64,000 nt of DNA from Kalmusia sp. IMI 367209 (GCA_027946365.1 JAPEUQ010000001.1:868001-932000); one strand, 5' to 3'. Counted from the stretch's first letter, positions 32,535 to 44,934 are shown. Made by a program: numbers and translations. The notes: a model not told the origin generated them from the sequence alone.

Positions 32535-35118
32535 ATGATACCGTGCAGATTTTTTCCTCGTGGCTTATGCCGCAATGGCGATGCGTGCAGTTTCCTTCAC
32601 GAAAGAACAGGAGCTACAGACCATCTCCAGCCTTTCGCGCCGCAATCCACCCCCATTGAAGCGCTCCTCGATCTAGACACCCGAGCGCAATCACTCCCTG
32701 TTCGTTCGCAGCACCGTCAAGAGGCGTCCGGATTGCCATCCGACTCTCGTGGAAGAGTTCAGTGTAAATTCATCACTCGCCCCGGAGGGTGTCGAAATCC
32801 TGCCTGTCCGTTCTCCCACGCAAACACCAGGCTAGAGATTGTAGATGAAAGTACTTTAGAGTCAGACATAGAGGAAGACAATGCAGGTTATCATAAGCTT
32901 CATTGATGAGACTTGTCACTGATACATATAGGATGATGGCATCAAAGACATCACTCGCAACCTAGCAGGAGCATTTGTACATTTCACCGAATTTGGCGAT
33001 GTAGACAAGGTCTCTTTTCCGACGGATTTTTCTGTCGTACGCGTCACTGGCCTTCCATCTCACAGTACGCAGGAAGTAGTTGTTACTATCATGCGCGGAC
33101 TAGGATTTGATATCACTATCGAGTGTATCCGGATTCCCAAGCAAGATGCGAACCTCGAGACCATGGCGATCGTGAAAGTGGAAGACCCGCTATTCGCACA
33201 GGAGCTGAATGTTAAGCTCAAGAAACAACCCTCGGGGCTCAAAGCCACATCATTGCCAACGGATTCGAGGCAAACAAACGCTAGGAAGGTTTATATATCA
33301 TGGCATAAGGCTACTCGCAATGCTTGGCTCAATTTTAGTAATAGCGAGACAGCGAATAGGGTTGCGCGCAACTTTAACAACGGTATATACAATATTTTGG
33401 GTCATGTTGTCAAAGCAACCGCTGGAAAAGGAGTACGATCTAGCCATGGCCGCTTTCACAACCTTGTCGCTTGGACCATTACCCTGAGCGACGTGCCTGG
33501 CGCAGCCTCTGCCAAACACATTACCATGAGCATACGCGCACCGTACGATCAGCCGCAGCACATCAAGATGGGAGATGCCAGCTACGAGTCCTCCAATGCT
33601 GAAGTTAGCGTCTATGCTCGTTCGCGTCTCGAGGAATATGGTCCACTCGAAAACTTCTACATGTCGCCCACTCAGCACGGTAAGCGAGTGAAAGCTACCG
33701 CCTACTTTCAAGATGAAGTAGATGCCAAATCAGCATGTTCGTTGAACAATATCCAACCGCATGTCCTGGGAAGAGGTAAACTTACTGTGACATTGGTCCA
33801 CACAGCCAAGATCAAAATTTTCACAGCAATATATACCGCCTCGAAGACGATCATTGATGAAAAGATCAAGAGCTGGAAAGAAAAGCATCTTATGATTCGT
33901 ACTTATTACGACCCATTACAGCTCTTCGTAACATTGAAAGTCGAAGGCGAAGACGCGAAAAGCGTGGCAAACGCACGCAAGTGTATGGACAAAATATTTT
34001 GTGGAGAGGTCCTCATGGACAACGAAACGAGCCTATGGTGCTCAGCGTTCACTAGCAACGGGAGTACGTATAGGAAACTGAAGGACATTGAGAAAGATTT
34101 AGACGTAGTCATTACCAGAGACAAGGCTAAGCGACAACTCCACTACCACGGGCCCTTGGACAAGCTCGAGCAAACCACCCATAGCATTAGTGACCTACTC
34201 AAGCAGGAGCCTACGAAAATTCAGGACATTACCCTCAATTCATCTCAATTTTCTTGGGCAATTCAAGGCGGATTTAAAAGCATTCAACAGGAGCTGGGAG
34301 AGCACGTTGCGGTCTTCGACATAGTTTCGAAGAAGATTGCTATTCATGGCGGTGAACAGCAACATCAAGCAGCTTTGGACATCATGGGAGGAAAACGTAC
34401 CGACACTACCCTTTCCTCGTCCGTTTCAGCATCTGCCGCTCAGTCCGACTGCCCAATCTGTTTTTGCGAAGCCGAAGCTCCTATCGAGACATCCTGTCGC
34501 CACACATACTGTCTTGAATGTTTCGAAGAGTGCTGCAAGGCCGCTGCATCTAGCAACAACTCCTCATTTCAAGTCCAATGTCAAGGTGATCAAGGAACCT
34601 GTGCAACTATCTTCACTTTGCGCGAATTAAGAGATCGTCTCTCGTCATCTGTCTTCGAAACAGTTCTTCGATCATCGTTCGAGGACCACATCAAGCGACA
34701 TCCAAATCTTTTTCATTACTGCCCGACCCCAGACTGCGACTACATCTACCGATGCACGACCAGCTCTGGCCTCGATCGGCTCACACATACCTGTGCTAAT
34801 TGTCTTGAACTGGTATGCACTTCTTGCCACGCACGTCATGGATCCTATACGTGCGCCGAGTACAAAGACATCCAGTCAGGCGGTTATGAAGCCTTGGAGA
34901 AGCTAAAGAAGGAGCTCAACATCAAAGATTGTCCCAAGTGCACGACGCCGATGGAGAAAACGGAAGGTTGCAATCATATGATCTGCAGTGGATGTAACGC
35001 GCATATCTGCTGGGTGTGTATGGCAGTGTTCGATCGCAGTTGCTTGTGCTATGATCACATGAGGGAGGTGCATGGTGGTATTGGACTGGAAGATGAGTTT
35101 GCACGTTTTGCATTTTGA
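32535..35118 (+). CDS. RBR-type E3 ubiquitin ligase with N-terminal CCCH zinc fingers
   Basis: Exons 32535-32886 and 32948-35118 encode 840 aa. The start MIPCRFFPRG follows a CAACACCACA leader; an upstream in-frame ATG at 32382 would add 51 residues. Two CCCH fingers lie at the N-terminus: CRFFPRGLCRNGDACSFLH and CKFITRPGGCRNPACPFSH. A middle region of about 450 residues may contain RRM- or KH-like folds (TGLPSHSTQEVV, YISWHKATRNAWLNF). The RING1-IBR-RING2 module begins at about residue 619 (CPICFCEAEAPIETSCRHTYC). RING2 is CPKCTTPMEKTEGCNHMICS, from about residue 779, and contains the cysteine expected to accept ubiquitin (EGCNHM). The intron acceptor AAAG at 32947 was chosen because the nearer TAG breaks the frame. 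RNA-binding fingers plus an RBR suggest RNA-linked ubiquitination (inference). Confidence 0.88.
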
Positions 35119-35306
35119 ACATGTTCGTGCGGTTTCCGGAACACACTGCAGGATATGCGGCAATGTATGAAGTCTATGGTAAAGGCGCTTCGCAACGTGC
35201 CAAGTTCAAAAATTGGCAGGATGTATGTAGACGAAGGTCGCTATAGGAGAGAAGAAATGAGATTGCGATTAGTGAAAGGCAGAAAATATTTCGATATCCC
35301 CACTAC

Positions 35307-36377
35307 TTATATCTGCCCGAAAGCCGCCAAACTATCGAATGCCTTTCCACTGCTATCGACCATCAAATTGCTGTTGCAGCTACTTCCCAACCCCGCATTG
35401 TCAATCCAAGCAGGCTCCCAGTAAAACAAGCCCGTTCCCCTCCCACCGCTCACACCGCTCACCCTCTTCGCCACCTCCTTGATCCACGTCGTCTGTCCCG
35501 CACTGCTAAACGGAATACTTTTCGCGTCGCTGGGGAACGCATACGCAGGCTTCGGGCAGCTGACCGGCCAGTTGGTCTCCACGACCATAACCTCCTTGCT
35601 CCACTTCGAGGCGATGGTGTTGAGCGAGGAAGAGAGGGAAGCGAGCGTGGCGGCAGAGTTGTAGAACGGGTAGTAGGACACGGCGATGACGTCGAACGCG
35701 TCGGTCCAGAAGCCGCCGCCGCTGTTGAGCACGGTGTCGTACCACCACGTTTGCGTATCGGACTTCCAGCCGTTATCGAGGTGAACTAGGATCTTGGGCT
35801 TCGGGCTCATGTTGGATTCTTTGATGCCGTTGGAGGCGCTCTTTAGCAGGCGCGAGACGGTCTTGGGTCCGTCTGAGTTGCTGAGTTTACCGGTCGGGAA
35901 GAGCAGGCCGGGAGTGATCTCGTTACCAATGCTGACGAGGGCGAGCTTGATGCCGTTGGAGGCGAAGGTGTTGAGGACCGTGTTGGTGTACGTCCATACC
36001 TGGGTGACCAGAGCATCGGTCGAGAGGGATGCCCACGCAGCGGGCTTGGCCTGGTGCGCCGGGTCCGCCCATGTGTCGCTGTAGTGAAAGTCGAGATAGA
36101 TCTGGAGACCGGCGGCCTGTGCGCGCTTTGCGAGCTTGATGTTGTAGTCGAGGTTGTAGTTGCCATCCGAGGGGTTGACCCAGATTCTCTGGCGGACAGT
36201 GTTGACCCCGGAGTTCTTGAGGATGGTCTCAAGAGGCTGGACTTGGCCGGCAGCGTTCTTGTATGTGCGACCAGCTTTCTCTTCGATGAGAAGGGAAGAC
36301 CAGTCTACACCCTTGTATGCGAGGGCTGCGAAGCTGGGTGCTGCGAAGAGCAATGGGACTATTGCTAAGAGACGCAT
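35307..36377 (-). CDS. GH53 arabinogalactan endo-beta-1,4-galactanase, secreted
   Basis: Intron-less, 356 aa from the ATG at 36377; an upstream in-frame ATG at 36437 would place 20 residues before the signal peptide and is less likely. The signal peptide is MRLLAIVPLLFAAPSFA. The mature enzyme begins ALAYKGVDWSSLL. Family landmarks are NTVRQRIWVNPSDGNYNLDYN, IYLDFHYSDTWADPAHQ, the acid/base Glu in LVSIGNEITPG (E153) and the nucleophile in VMVVETNWPVSC (E267), then GTGLFYWEPAWI. It cleaves beta-1,4-galactan side chains of pectin outside the cell. Convergent with the RBR gene, 188 bp apart. Confidence 0.96.
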   Translation of the reverse strand: MRLLAIVPLLFAAPSFAALAYKGVDWSSLLIEEKAGRTYKNAAGQVQPLETILKNSGVNTVRQRIWVNPSDGNYNLDYNIKLAKRAQAAGLQIYLDFHYSDTWADPAHQAKPAAWASLSTDALVTQVWTYTNTVLNTFASNGIKLALVSIGNEITPGLLFPTGKLSNSDGPKTVSRLLKSASNGIKESNMSPKPKILVHLDNGWKSDTQTWWYDTVLNSGGGFWTDAFDVIAVSYYPFYNSAATLASLSSSLNTIASKWSKEVMVVETNWPVSCPKPAYAFPSDAKSIPFSSAGQTTWIKEVAKRVSGVSGGRGTGLFYWEPAWIDNAGLGSSCNSNLMVDSSGKAFDSLAAFGQI

Positions 36378-36988
36378 GGTGGATAGACTCGCTTGACTGC
36401 TGCAGAAGGACCGTGATGTCGACACTCCATCAGGCATTGCTTCTTTCCGATTCTTTTAAACATACCCATCATACTAACCTCTATCCATACCTGCCTCCGC
36501 CGTAATTGTTTCCAGAAAGAAAACGGATCGACTAGCAAAAAGTGGAGAAAAATGCGCCAATTAGGTGGCGTTTCAGTTCTTTTAGGTGTCACCGGGTATT
36601 CCAGGTAGATTGACGATGGCGGTTCCAGTGGGGTCCGGGGAATATGCATCGCCTGATGGATAATCCTGGATTGGACGCGTTAATATCGTTTACTTGCCGA
36701 CGCCCCGCTGCGCTCGGCACTATTCTGGGAGTGTAGTAGTCGATTGAAGGAGCTTGGAAGGCAATCCGCCCGCTGTGGGTTTTGCTAACTGCTTTTGACA
36801 ATGTACGATCACGACGGGAAGATGTTTGATCGGATGCATCTCTCCTTGTAGTGTAGTGTGTAGTAGCGCCCTCTCTAAAGCAACTCTGAACCGGGTGAAT
36901 GGTGGACTTTTAACTAAGTGGCATTACATAGCTATGGTACAGGCGATGGTGGTACAGAACGATCAAGAGAATGCACTGACCTGCGCAC
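36378..36988. other. Intergenic region (galactanase promoter)
   Basis: About 610 bp between the galactanase ATG and the 3' end of the SDHAF2 gene, both on the minus strand. No gene seen. Confidence 0.5.
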
Positions 36989-38084
36989 TTACTTGTCGAA
37001 CTGCCGAATTTCAGGCATCATCCCAAGTCCACCACCGCCGGTTCCCTTCACGCCATGCGCCAAACCCTTCCCACCCACCTCCGCGCTTCCCTCCTGAATT
37101 CCACCCGCACTCTTGCTTGCAACATGATCCCTTAGCATAGTGAGAATCTCGCTGTCTTTCCACCTTGCCGGCACTGGTCGGTAAGCTGGTTTGAATGTGC
37201 CCACCGTCTGCGCCCACTCCCCCTTCGCTGGCTCTCTCTTCCATTCATCCTTGTCCTGGCCCTTGGCATTCTTGGTAGCAAATTCATCTGACTGCCCTTC
37301 CGCTGTTTCCAAAGATGTCGGAGTAGGTTCTTGCGTCGCCCAGTAGTAAATATCCCAATCATTTTCGTCAAGGAATAAATCGTATTGCTCTAATTGGGAG
37401 GCGGTCATGGTGGCAAGGTTCGCGTCGGCGAAGGTGGACATGAGAAGCTCACTTTCGAGGGTTCCCCTCTTGCGGCTCTGATCTGGTACTCATCAGCATA
37501 CGTAATGAGAAACGCATCCACAACCATCATCTCGATCCTCGTTAGACACTTGAAGTGATGGAGGGAAGCGACAAGTGTGCCATGGATGTAATAGGAAACG
37601 GACATAATAACCTCGCCCGCATAGTATTCGCATCCTCGCCCGTTCGCCTCAGGGGCTCCACCTTGAAGCTCGCGCCTTCTAATTCTCCCACTCCGAGCTC
37701 CTTTGTGCCCTTCAGGTCTTTGTTCGACTGGCTGACATCCCCACTTTTGCTGCTTTGCGTACCGCCCGTCATGCGCTCTGTATTCTCTGGTACCGCATCT
37801 TTCGGCGTGAAGTCAGGGTCTGTCGAGCTAAGGAGCTCTGGAGGCGGCGCATCTTTGCCTACATTGGGCATTTCGTTTGCGATGGTGGACGTGGTGTTTG
37901 TGAAGTGCGGGTTGACCTTCCTCGAAGTTTGAATCCTTCGGTACTCTTCAGCTGTGTCGTTAGCACGCTTGTTGAGAGCTTCGAACTCGTTGCATCGCGC
38001 TGCGTAGATGGAGAATGGGCGAGCAGGGTGGGCGAGGGACAAAAGAGCCCTCGAAGAGCGGAGTACTAGACGAGAGTTTGCCAT
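36989..38084 (-). CDS. SDH5: Succinate dehydrogenase assembly factor 2 (Sdh5/SDHAF2)
   Basis: Exons 38084-37604 and 37482-36989 encode 324 aa. The donor is GTCCGT at 37603; with it the junction reads [21 protein letters not shown], the family core, followed by [21 protein letters not shown] and [11 protein letters not shown]. Using the GTTATT a few bases earlier would break this motif. The N-terminus ([20 protein letters not shown]) looks like a mitochondrial targeting sequence. By family knowledge it inserts FAD into the Sdh1 flavoprotein in the matrix. The protein is long: about 155 residues precede the core and about 90 follow it, both low-complexity. Confidence 0.93.
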
Positions 38085-38627
38085 TATTTATTGAGGAAAG
38101 CAAATAATGTGCAATTGACGATGCAATGTGGGATGGTGGTGGTGTGGATGATCGCAAAATAGTTGATGTCATTTCATGGCTTGGCGGATTAGTAAGTTGT
38201 ATACCGAGGTCATCCAAATAAACAGCACTGGCATTGGATCCAGGTTCAAGGATGTGCTAGGTCTTTCTGGCAATGTCGTATGAATCTTGGGCTACCCGTA
38301 TACTCGAGCGAAAATGAGCTGCCCGAACATTAGGGAGTCGGTGCCTGACTGATTGGCTCATGAAAAGTAGCTCTTGGGGTATCTCAGTAAGGTTGACGCA
38401 TGTTGATCACTGAGGCCCTCAGGTAATGCCGTGCAAGTTATTAAGATTACTATTCTACAATACATACAGTTATTTGGGAGATCCTCCTGCAACGCATCCA
38501 TTGCATTGCTTGTCCTGGGGTAACTCCGCTCATGATGCAGCCGACCTATCCTTTTTACACTCCTTGAAAATGCAAAAATGCCTTTGAAAAGAACCAAGAT
38601 CCCATACCTCCATCATCAATGATTCTC
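38085..38627. other. Intergenic region
   Basis: About 540 bp between the SDHAF2 start and the Prp24 stop, both minus strand. No gene seen. Confidence 0.5.
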
Positions 38628-41600
38628 CTACTCTTTCTTGCCTAACAGCATTGCGCGGAAGTCCTCGTTGCTCTTTGCATCGCCATTGCTGGATTCCGCA
38701 GCTCGAGGGGCTGCCCTGAATCCTAGCCCTGGCTTTCCGCGACCCCGCAAACCACCCCGAGTGCCACCCCGGGTAGCCGTCGGCCTGTTGACGCGCGCAG
38801 GCTGTACGAAGCTATTGCCCGCTTTCCACTCTCCTTTCTGCTCTAGGAGTTCCTTGTACCGCCCGATTCGTAGCTTTCTGCCCTCAAAGTCAATGCCTTG
38901 GAGCGCAATCTCAGCTTTGCCAGCCTGCTCGACGCTAGAGAATTCCACGTAGGCGCCACCGTGTTGTGGCATTAGTGTGATTTTCTTATAACCGTACGGC
39001 TCCACTAGGGGTTTAATGCGAACGTCGTTTACGGTGTCTGGTACGTTGAGCAATGCAATAGTTCTGTCCCCTTTAGTGCCCGTCGTCGTCGTCGTCGTCT
39101 CTCCAGTGGTAGATTCACGCTCCGTTGATGCCACATTTTCGATCGTCGACTTGATTTTGGGCTTAGTGTCTCCGCGATCGTGGGCAATCTCCACTTTGAG
39201 ATCGAGACCCCAGAAGTCTTTGCCGTTCATTCCAGCGACAGCTGCGTCAGCATCCTAGTCAAGGTCAGTATCGCGAAAGCAGAGCACTTACTTCAGAATG
39301 TAAAATGCAATATGTAAATGGTAGATAACGTACCTCTTTGGCTTCGTAGACAATATAGCCGAAGCCCTTGTTGTTCCCGTTCACTAAAGTAGGAATGTTG
39401 ACGCGATCAATCTTGCCGAACTGCGCAAAAGCCTCCTGTATTTCGCGCTTCTTGCACCTGAAGTTGAGATGCCAGACGTAAACTTCACGACCTTCGGCGG
39501 TTGCCCCATCGCGCTTTTTCTTCGCATTCGGGTTTGAGATCTTCGCGATAAGCTTCAAACCTTCAACGTCCGTGCCATCTAGCTTCGTAGCTGCAACCGC
39601 ATCGTCGGCGTTTGCGAATTGCACGTAGCAGAAACGACGGTGAGTGTTGAACTTGAGCGATGGAAATCGAGTATTGAGGATCTCGCCAAATGGCTCGAAA
39701 ATCTTACGGATAAATGCTTCATCGGCATGCGGTGGGTAGTTCGCAACATACAACGTAGTGCTCTGGCTACGTTTTATAGTGATGTCTTGTCCTTCAAAGC
39801 CTTTCGCCTCCTTGGTCAGAGCATAATCAGCCTCTTCGGGAGTCTCGAACTCGATGATTGCGACCACATTGTCATGCTCTGGCTTCATTGTCACATTACG
39901 TACCGTGCCAGCGTCGCTGAAAAACTTCCGGATCTGTGTTTGCGTTGCGCTCTGAGGTAGTCGTTGAACAATGATGGACGTGTTCTCGCGGTCGCGTTTT
40001 TGACTAAACGATCCGGCATCAGAGGGCACCTCGCTTGTCTGTCTGGCCTGGTGATTAGTTGGTGTGATCTGGACTGAATCATCTCCGCTGGCATCAGGCC
40101 TTGTCTTCTTCGCAACAGAGTCTCGCTCGAGTTCATCCTCCCTCTTCCTTTTACCAGACCCGTCTGCGGCGTGGATTTGTTGCTCAGACTGAGTTGCTGC
40201 TGCTGCTGCTGCTGCTGCTGCCGCTTCTTTTTGCCTCCTGATAGCAACAATACGCTCTGACCGACGACGCTCGATTTGTGCGCGTCGCACCTCGAGGACA
40301 GTTTCGTGTTGCTCGCAATGATTGACGTACATTTCGATCAGAGGCTCTGGCTGATCGATGGTGTGAAGCTGCTGCATGCCGTGCTCCAATACAGCCGTAG
40401 CTCGTGTAGGCGCCAACAATTGTAGGCCGGCATTGTTCTTATCTCGCACCGCATGGTTGGACCACCACACCATCTCCCAGATATAGTAGCGATACCAAAA
40501 GTCGTACGAATCCTTGTGTAAGTTGACCAGAGAATTCCAAATTTGTCGTGCCGCTTCCGGATTCCCTCGTTGGAGCCAGAACTTAATGTGGATACGCTCT
40601 AAGCGGTAGCTTGAGTCGCCGGGCCAATCTCTGCCGTATTTGTTCATTCCGACCTCACGCACCAGCTCCAGCGCTGAGCGTATACCAACTTCGGCGACAT
40701 CCGCGTCGTCCTCGGAAGCATTGATATCAAAAGCTCTGCGCCGGAGGTAGCCGCACCAAGCAATCTGGACCTTGACAAGCTCCTCGAGATCAGCGTGCTC
40801 TAGTAGACCAGTTCCGGTGGCCGTATGCTTGATTCCCTCAATCTCATTGAAATCCCGCTGCTCCGCTTCGAGCGTTAATATACGATGCGACCAGAGAGCG
40901 CCAGACCAGGGACAATGCCGAGTGGCACGCTCGAGAACATCAAGGAGGTCAACTGAGCGGTCTTGCTGCCATATTAAGAATTCGATGTGATCCTCCCACA
41001 AGGTGGAATCAACGGGAAAGCGAAGGGTAGCGCGCTCGAAAAGGGCATTGACCAAAGGAAAGCTGTAGACACCCATTGTCTTTTTCTCCCATTTCAAATA
41101 GCGGGTGAATGCGTAATACTCGGCGTCCTTGTCACCTTGTTGGGCAGCTTGCAGCAACTTGAACTCGAATTCTTCACGATTAGCATACTGCTGCTTGATA
41201 TGGGTATTTTGCTGCACAGCTTGCTCCATGGCTTCTTCGGTATTTCCACCTACACGGGAGATGAACGAGGCGTACTTTGACAACGTATCGCCCCACGCTG
41301 CATGAGGTTGAGTCAGTCGCTCGTGGAAGACATTCGTGACTCTTATGGCTTTGTCTTGCCTCTCTTGATTAGAAGTGCAGCGTTCGAGGTCGTCCTGCAA
41401 GAACTGGAGGTAGCGGTCCCACACGAGGCTGCTGTCCTGGAGATTGTACTTGACGTTCTCAGCGCCCTGTCGCCAGATATCTTGGAGTAACTGGGGCGTG
41501 AACAGCTCGCGCCCGATGGCTTTCTCCTCCTCAGACCACTGCTCCGGCGGGTGCTGCTCCCACGAACATGCTAATAGATGGGTGAGGTATTCGCCATAAG

Positions 41601-42976
41601 CGACCTGGGATGGGCGTCAGCCGTTTATTTGAGGTGCGTTACCGCAGGATACACTCTACAACAGAAGGAAAAATCAGGTTACCTACCCAGATCTTGGCGC
41701 TTGCCGGCTCGTCCTGCGTCGCCATTTTATACATTTCTAACACAGCCCTAGAGCAAGGTCAGTAATGTAATGTAAAGACAGGTAAATTACCCCGGTGTAC
41801 TGTTTATATAAGCAGATATACTCACATGCGATCCTCTACATTGGTCGCTAGTGCCTTCTCATCCTCTAGGCGATATTCCCATAAAACCTCTCCTAATGGG
41901 TACTTCTTCGCCATCCTCGCATTCGCATCTTGAAGAATCGGCAATAGCTCATATGACCGAGGATTGCCGGGATCGATCGCAGTCATATGGTACTGGAGGC
42001 CCTGGTGGAGCGTGGTGACGAAGCTTACATGGCTGTAGTAGTCCAACGGGTTCTCACTCAGCGACTTATCCAGCTGCGTAAGGTAGTCGACATGCTCTGG
42101 CGCAAGGGCGCGTGCGGCAAAGTTCCTGATTTGAGGTGAAGAATCGCGCATGCTGATGTCACTTGTGGAGCCACCAGAAATGGTGCGCGGGATGTTTTGG
42201 AGGCTGCGGCTTGGTCAGCGAGGTGAAAGTGAGTGCCAAGGCCTCACTCAGGCACAACGGGTAGCTACGACCCCGGGACGTCCTGTGTTACCCCAGATAC
42301 ACTATCATTGTATGACTTTCCAGGCAAAGACGCATGGTAGACGTCCTGGTTTAGAGGAATCGAGGTATTCAAAAGGCAGTCTGGGGTAATTCGCCACAAT
42401 TTGTAAAACGAAGCGCCTGAGGCTTGGGGATGGACATACCTAAACGTTGGTCTCTGCGGTACTGAGTTTTGTCGTGCGGCTTGTTGTTGGTGCTGCATTG
42501 CTGCCAAATCTACGATACATTAGCCTTTTCTCATCATACCCTCATACAGAAATAAGCATATGAAGCGTATCTAGCTTCTCCATCTGAATCTCCTTCCCGC
42601 AGGGATGGGACATGTACCCACCTGCCAAAGTGTCCATGCCGGGAGTCGAGGCTTGTCGAAGCAGCGGATTCGGAGGTGTCATGCGCGCATCGCGTGGAGA
42701 ATGCATAGGTCGCTCGGGCGGCGTGCCCGTTGCGCTGCGGATACCACGACTGCCATTTGTGAAAGTGGTGCCTGGAGAGGGCAGCTGCTGGTAGGACAAG
42801 TGCGGCTGGGGCGAAGATGTAATCTGTTGACTGAGCCCAGACGGTGTGCGCGACGGTATCTGCCGTATTGCGCGCTTGCTCGAGGATTGTAGCGACGGTG
42901 ATCCGAGGGCTGGATGCGGTGGAGGTGTCTCTTGCGCCGGCGAGTCCTGCGGCGAGAGCAGTGAGTTGATGTCCAT
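38628..42976 (-). CDS. PRP24: U4/U6 snRNA-annealing splicing factor Prp24/SART3
   Basis: Six exons, 42976-42622, 42509-42440, 42203-41826, 41747-41687, 41604-39334 and 39254-38628, sum to 1,253 aa. Residues 1-140 are disordered (SPQDSPAQETPPPHP). HAT-type helical repeats follow (ARALAPEHVDYLTQLDKSL, VWDRYLQFLQDDLERC, FWYRYYIWEMVWW). A ten-alanine run lies near 744. Four RRMs follow: SIIVQRLPQSATQTQI, TLYVANYPPHADEAFI, EVYVWHLNFRCKKREI and TIALLNVPDTVNDVRI. The C-terminus NEDFRAMLLGKKE is the Lsm-interaction motif of this family. It re-anneals U4 and U6 snRNAs in the nucleus during spliceosome recycling. All exon phases are consistent. Confidence 0.95.
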
Positions 42977-43657
42977 GTCGCTTCTCTTCTTTTGCCTCTT
43001 TCGACACTGCGCCCCCTATATACACTCCTTCTACGCGCCCTGCCAACTGGTCCTACTATTCCTTCTATCGCGCCGATAAATGCGACTAGTCTTGAGTGCC
43101 GTCGCACTGCTGCAGGGACCTTACGGGTCGAAAGTAAAGCGGACGGGGCTCTCGGCGCGCAACATCGACGAGCGCTGACTTCAGCACGACAGAAGCTCAG
43201 CAATCGATTCGGAGAATAAAAGGGCGTAGAAGGGCTAGAGGCAGCAGCGCCAGTAGACTTGAAGAGTCTCGGCAGGCCTGGAGGAAGAATCAAACACGTC
43301 AAGCTAGGGCCGGCAATGCGGGTCCTACTAATGACGGCACAGCTTGCAGCCGCCTCGCCAATCTAATCTGATGCGTTTGAGTGATCGGATGCGTCTTCCT
43401 CGCAGGAAGTGAATGAAATCGATGATATAGGACCAGCTATCCAACTTCCTGCACACAGGTGAAAGTTTTGCGCTGTCTCAAGCCAGGAAAGCCGATCGCT
43501 GCCGTTGAGCGGCATCAGATGATGATCTACAAATATCACGTGGTCTACGGGATAGACCCCTGCACGCGTCTCGGCTAGTGCTGCCCTCAGAATTTCCTTT
43601 GGACCTCACGGCGACATCGTCCATCAACACCGACCCATTGGGCCGCCACACATCGCT
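42977..43657. other. Divergent promoter region (Prp24 / mitochondrial uL22)
   Basis: About 680 bp between two outward-facing starts. Pyrimidine-rich stretches occur near the Prp24 start. No gene seen. Confidence 0.55.
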
Positions 43658-44934
43658 ATGAGCGCTCGAATACCAGTCCGACGACTGGGACAGTCAGGCA
43701 AGTAATCAAGTCAACCCCTTCCATAGGGCTGAACAGCACATACGAAGCTGTGAAGATCCCTCGATGCTAACACTCCTTAGCCTTCGCTGCTTTCCAACCT
43801 CGCTCGACGTATTGGATCAGCTTGAACCGAGCTTTTAGCAACTCCATTTTCAAATTCGTTGAAGAAAAAGAGCCCAAAGATGTTGCGAAATCAACCCCTA
43901 CCGAAAGCACCGACCTCTCCAATCCCATTCTTGACAAGTATCTCGAAAAGCATAAACCAGGCGCGAAGCTTGAGCGTCCTGAGCCTGTAACCGGGGACCT
44001 CTCTACACGATCCATATTCAAACCCGAACTCGAAATTCCCGGCTACGAAGAAGACATGTCACCCCAAGAGCTGAACGCCCTGAAGCGACAGAACGCAGAG
44101 CGCGAGGAGAAAATTGCACGGCGTCGCGAGAAGGATCTGCACTCCATGACTCTCGACCCTGTGCCGCTAGCCCGCCGCAAATTCGAGCGTAAACTAGTGA
44201 TTCGGAGTTTGGAGAAACGGCGGGTCGGGAAGGCGATCAGGTTGAAGCGGACGGAGCGCGAGTCGACATACAAATCACAGGAGTTTCCTACATCAGTCAA
44301 GAAAATGATGAGACTCATGCACCTGATCGCGGGCAAGACGGTAGAGGAAGCCCTCATCCAGCTGCGCTTCAGCAAGAAGCGCGTTGCGCGGGACATCGTC
44401 AAGGGTCTGCAGCTTGCGCGAGATGAGGCCATTGCTGCTCGCGGAATGGGTCTCGGCGCCGGCGTGTCACCTGCTCAAGCAGCGAAAGAGGATAAATTGA
44501 TCAAGGAAGGAAAGATGAAGGAGCATGAGAGGAGCTCTGTGTACCTTGCCGATGGGACGAGGAGAAGGCAGATAAAGGGCGCGCAAGGGACGGTTATTGA
44601 GCTCAAGAATGGCAGCAGGAAGACGGTGACAGATCCGACGGAGATATATATTGACCAGGCGTGGGCGACCAAGGGACAAGAACAGCAGAGTCCGGAGTTC
44701 AGGGCAAGGGGAAGGGTCAATATGTTAACACACAGGTCAGCGAGTAAGTTCTCCATGTGCCTCTCTAAATCAGAATAGTACTCACATGCCTCAGAATTCA
44801 ACGTGCTGCTCAAAGAAGAGAAGACGCGCATGCGTATTTCAGATGAGATCAAGAAGAAGCGCGAAAATAAACCGCTGTGGCTACCCCTACGCGACCGGCC
44901 TGTCACTACACAACGGCAATACTGCCTGTGGTAG
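43658..44934 (+). CDS. MRPL22: Mitochondrial large-subunit ribosomal protein uL22m
   Basis: Exons 43658-43697, 43781-44743 and 44795-44934 encode 380 aa. The 40-nt first exon is MSARIPVRRLGQS, and splicing continues AFAAFQPRSTYWISLNRAFSN, an arginine/serine-rich mitochondrial targeting sequence. The first intron uses a GC donor in an otherwise ideal context (AG|GCAAGT). The uL22 domain is YKSQEFPTSVKKMMRLMHLI, GKTVEEALIQLRFSKKRVA and LQLARDEAIAARGMGL, followed by the fungal C-terminal extension ending LRDRPVTTQRQYCLW. It is a component of the mitoribosome exit-tunnel region. Without the GC-AG intron no upstream in-frame ATG supplies a targeting sequence. Confidence 0.9.

Noticed and set aside
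36378..36437. Upstream ATG of the GH53 galactanase
   Set aside because: It would bury the signal peptide behind 20 polar residues in a secreted enzyme.
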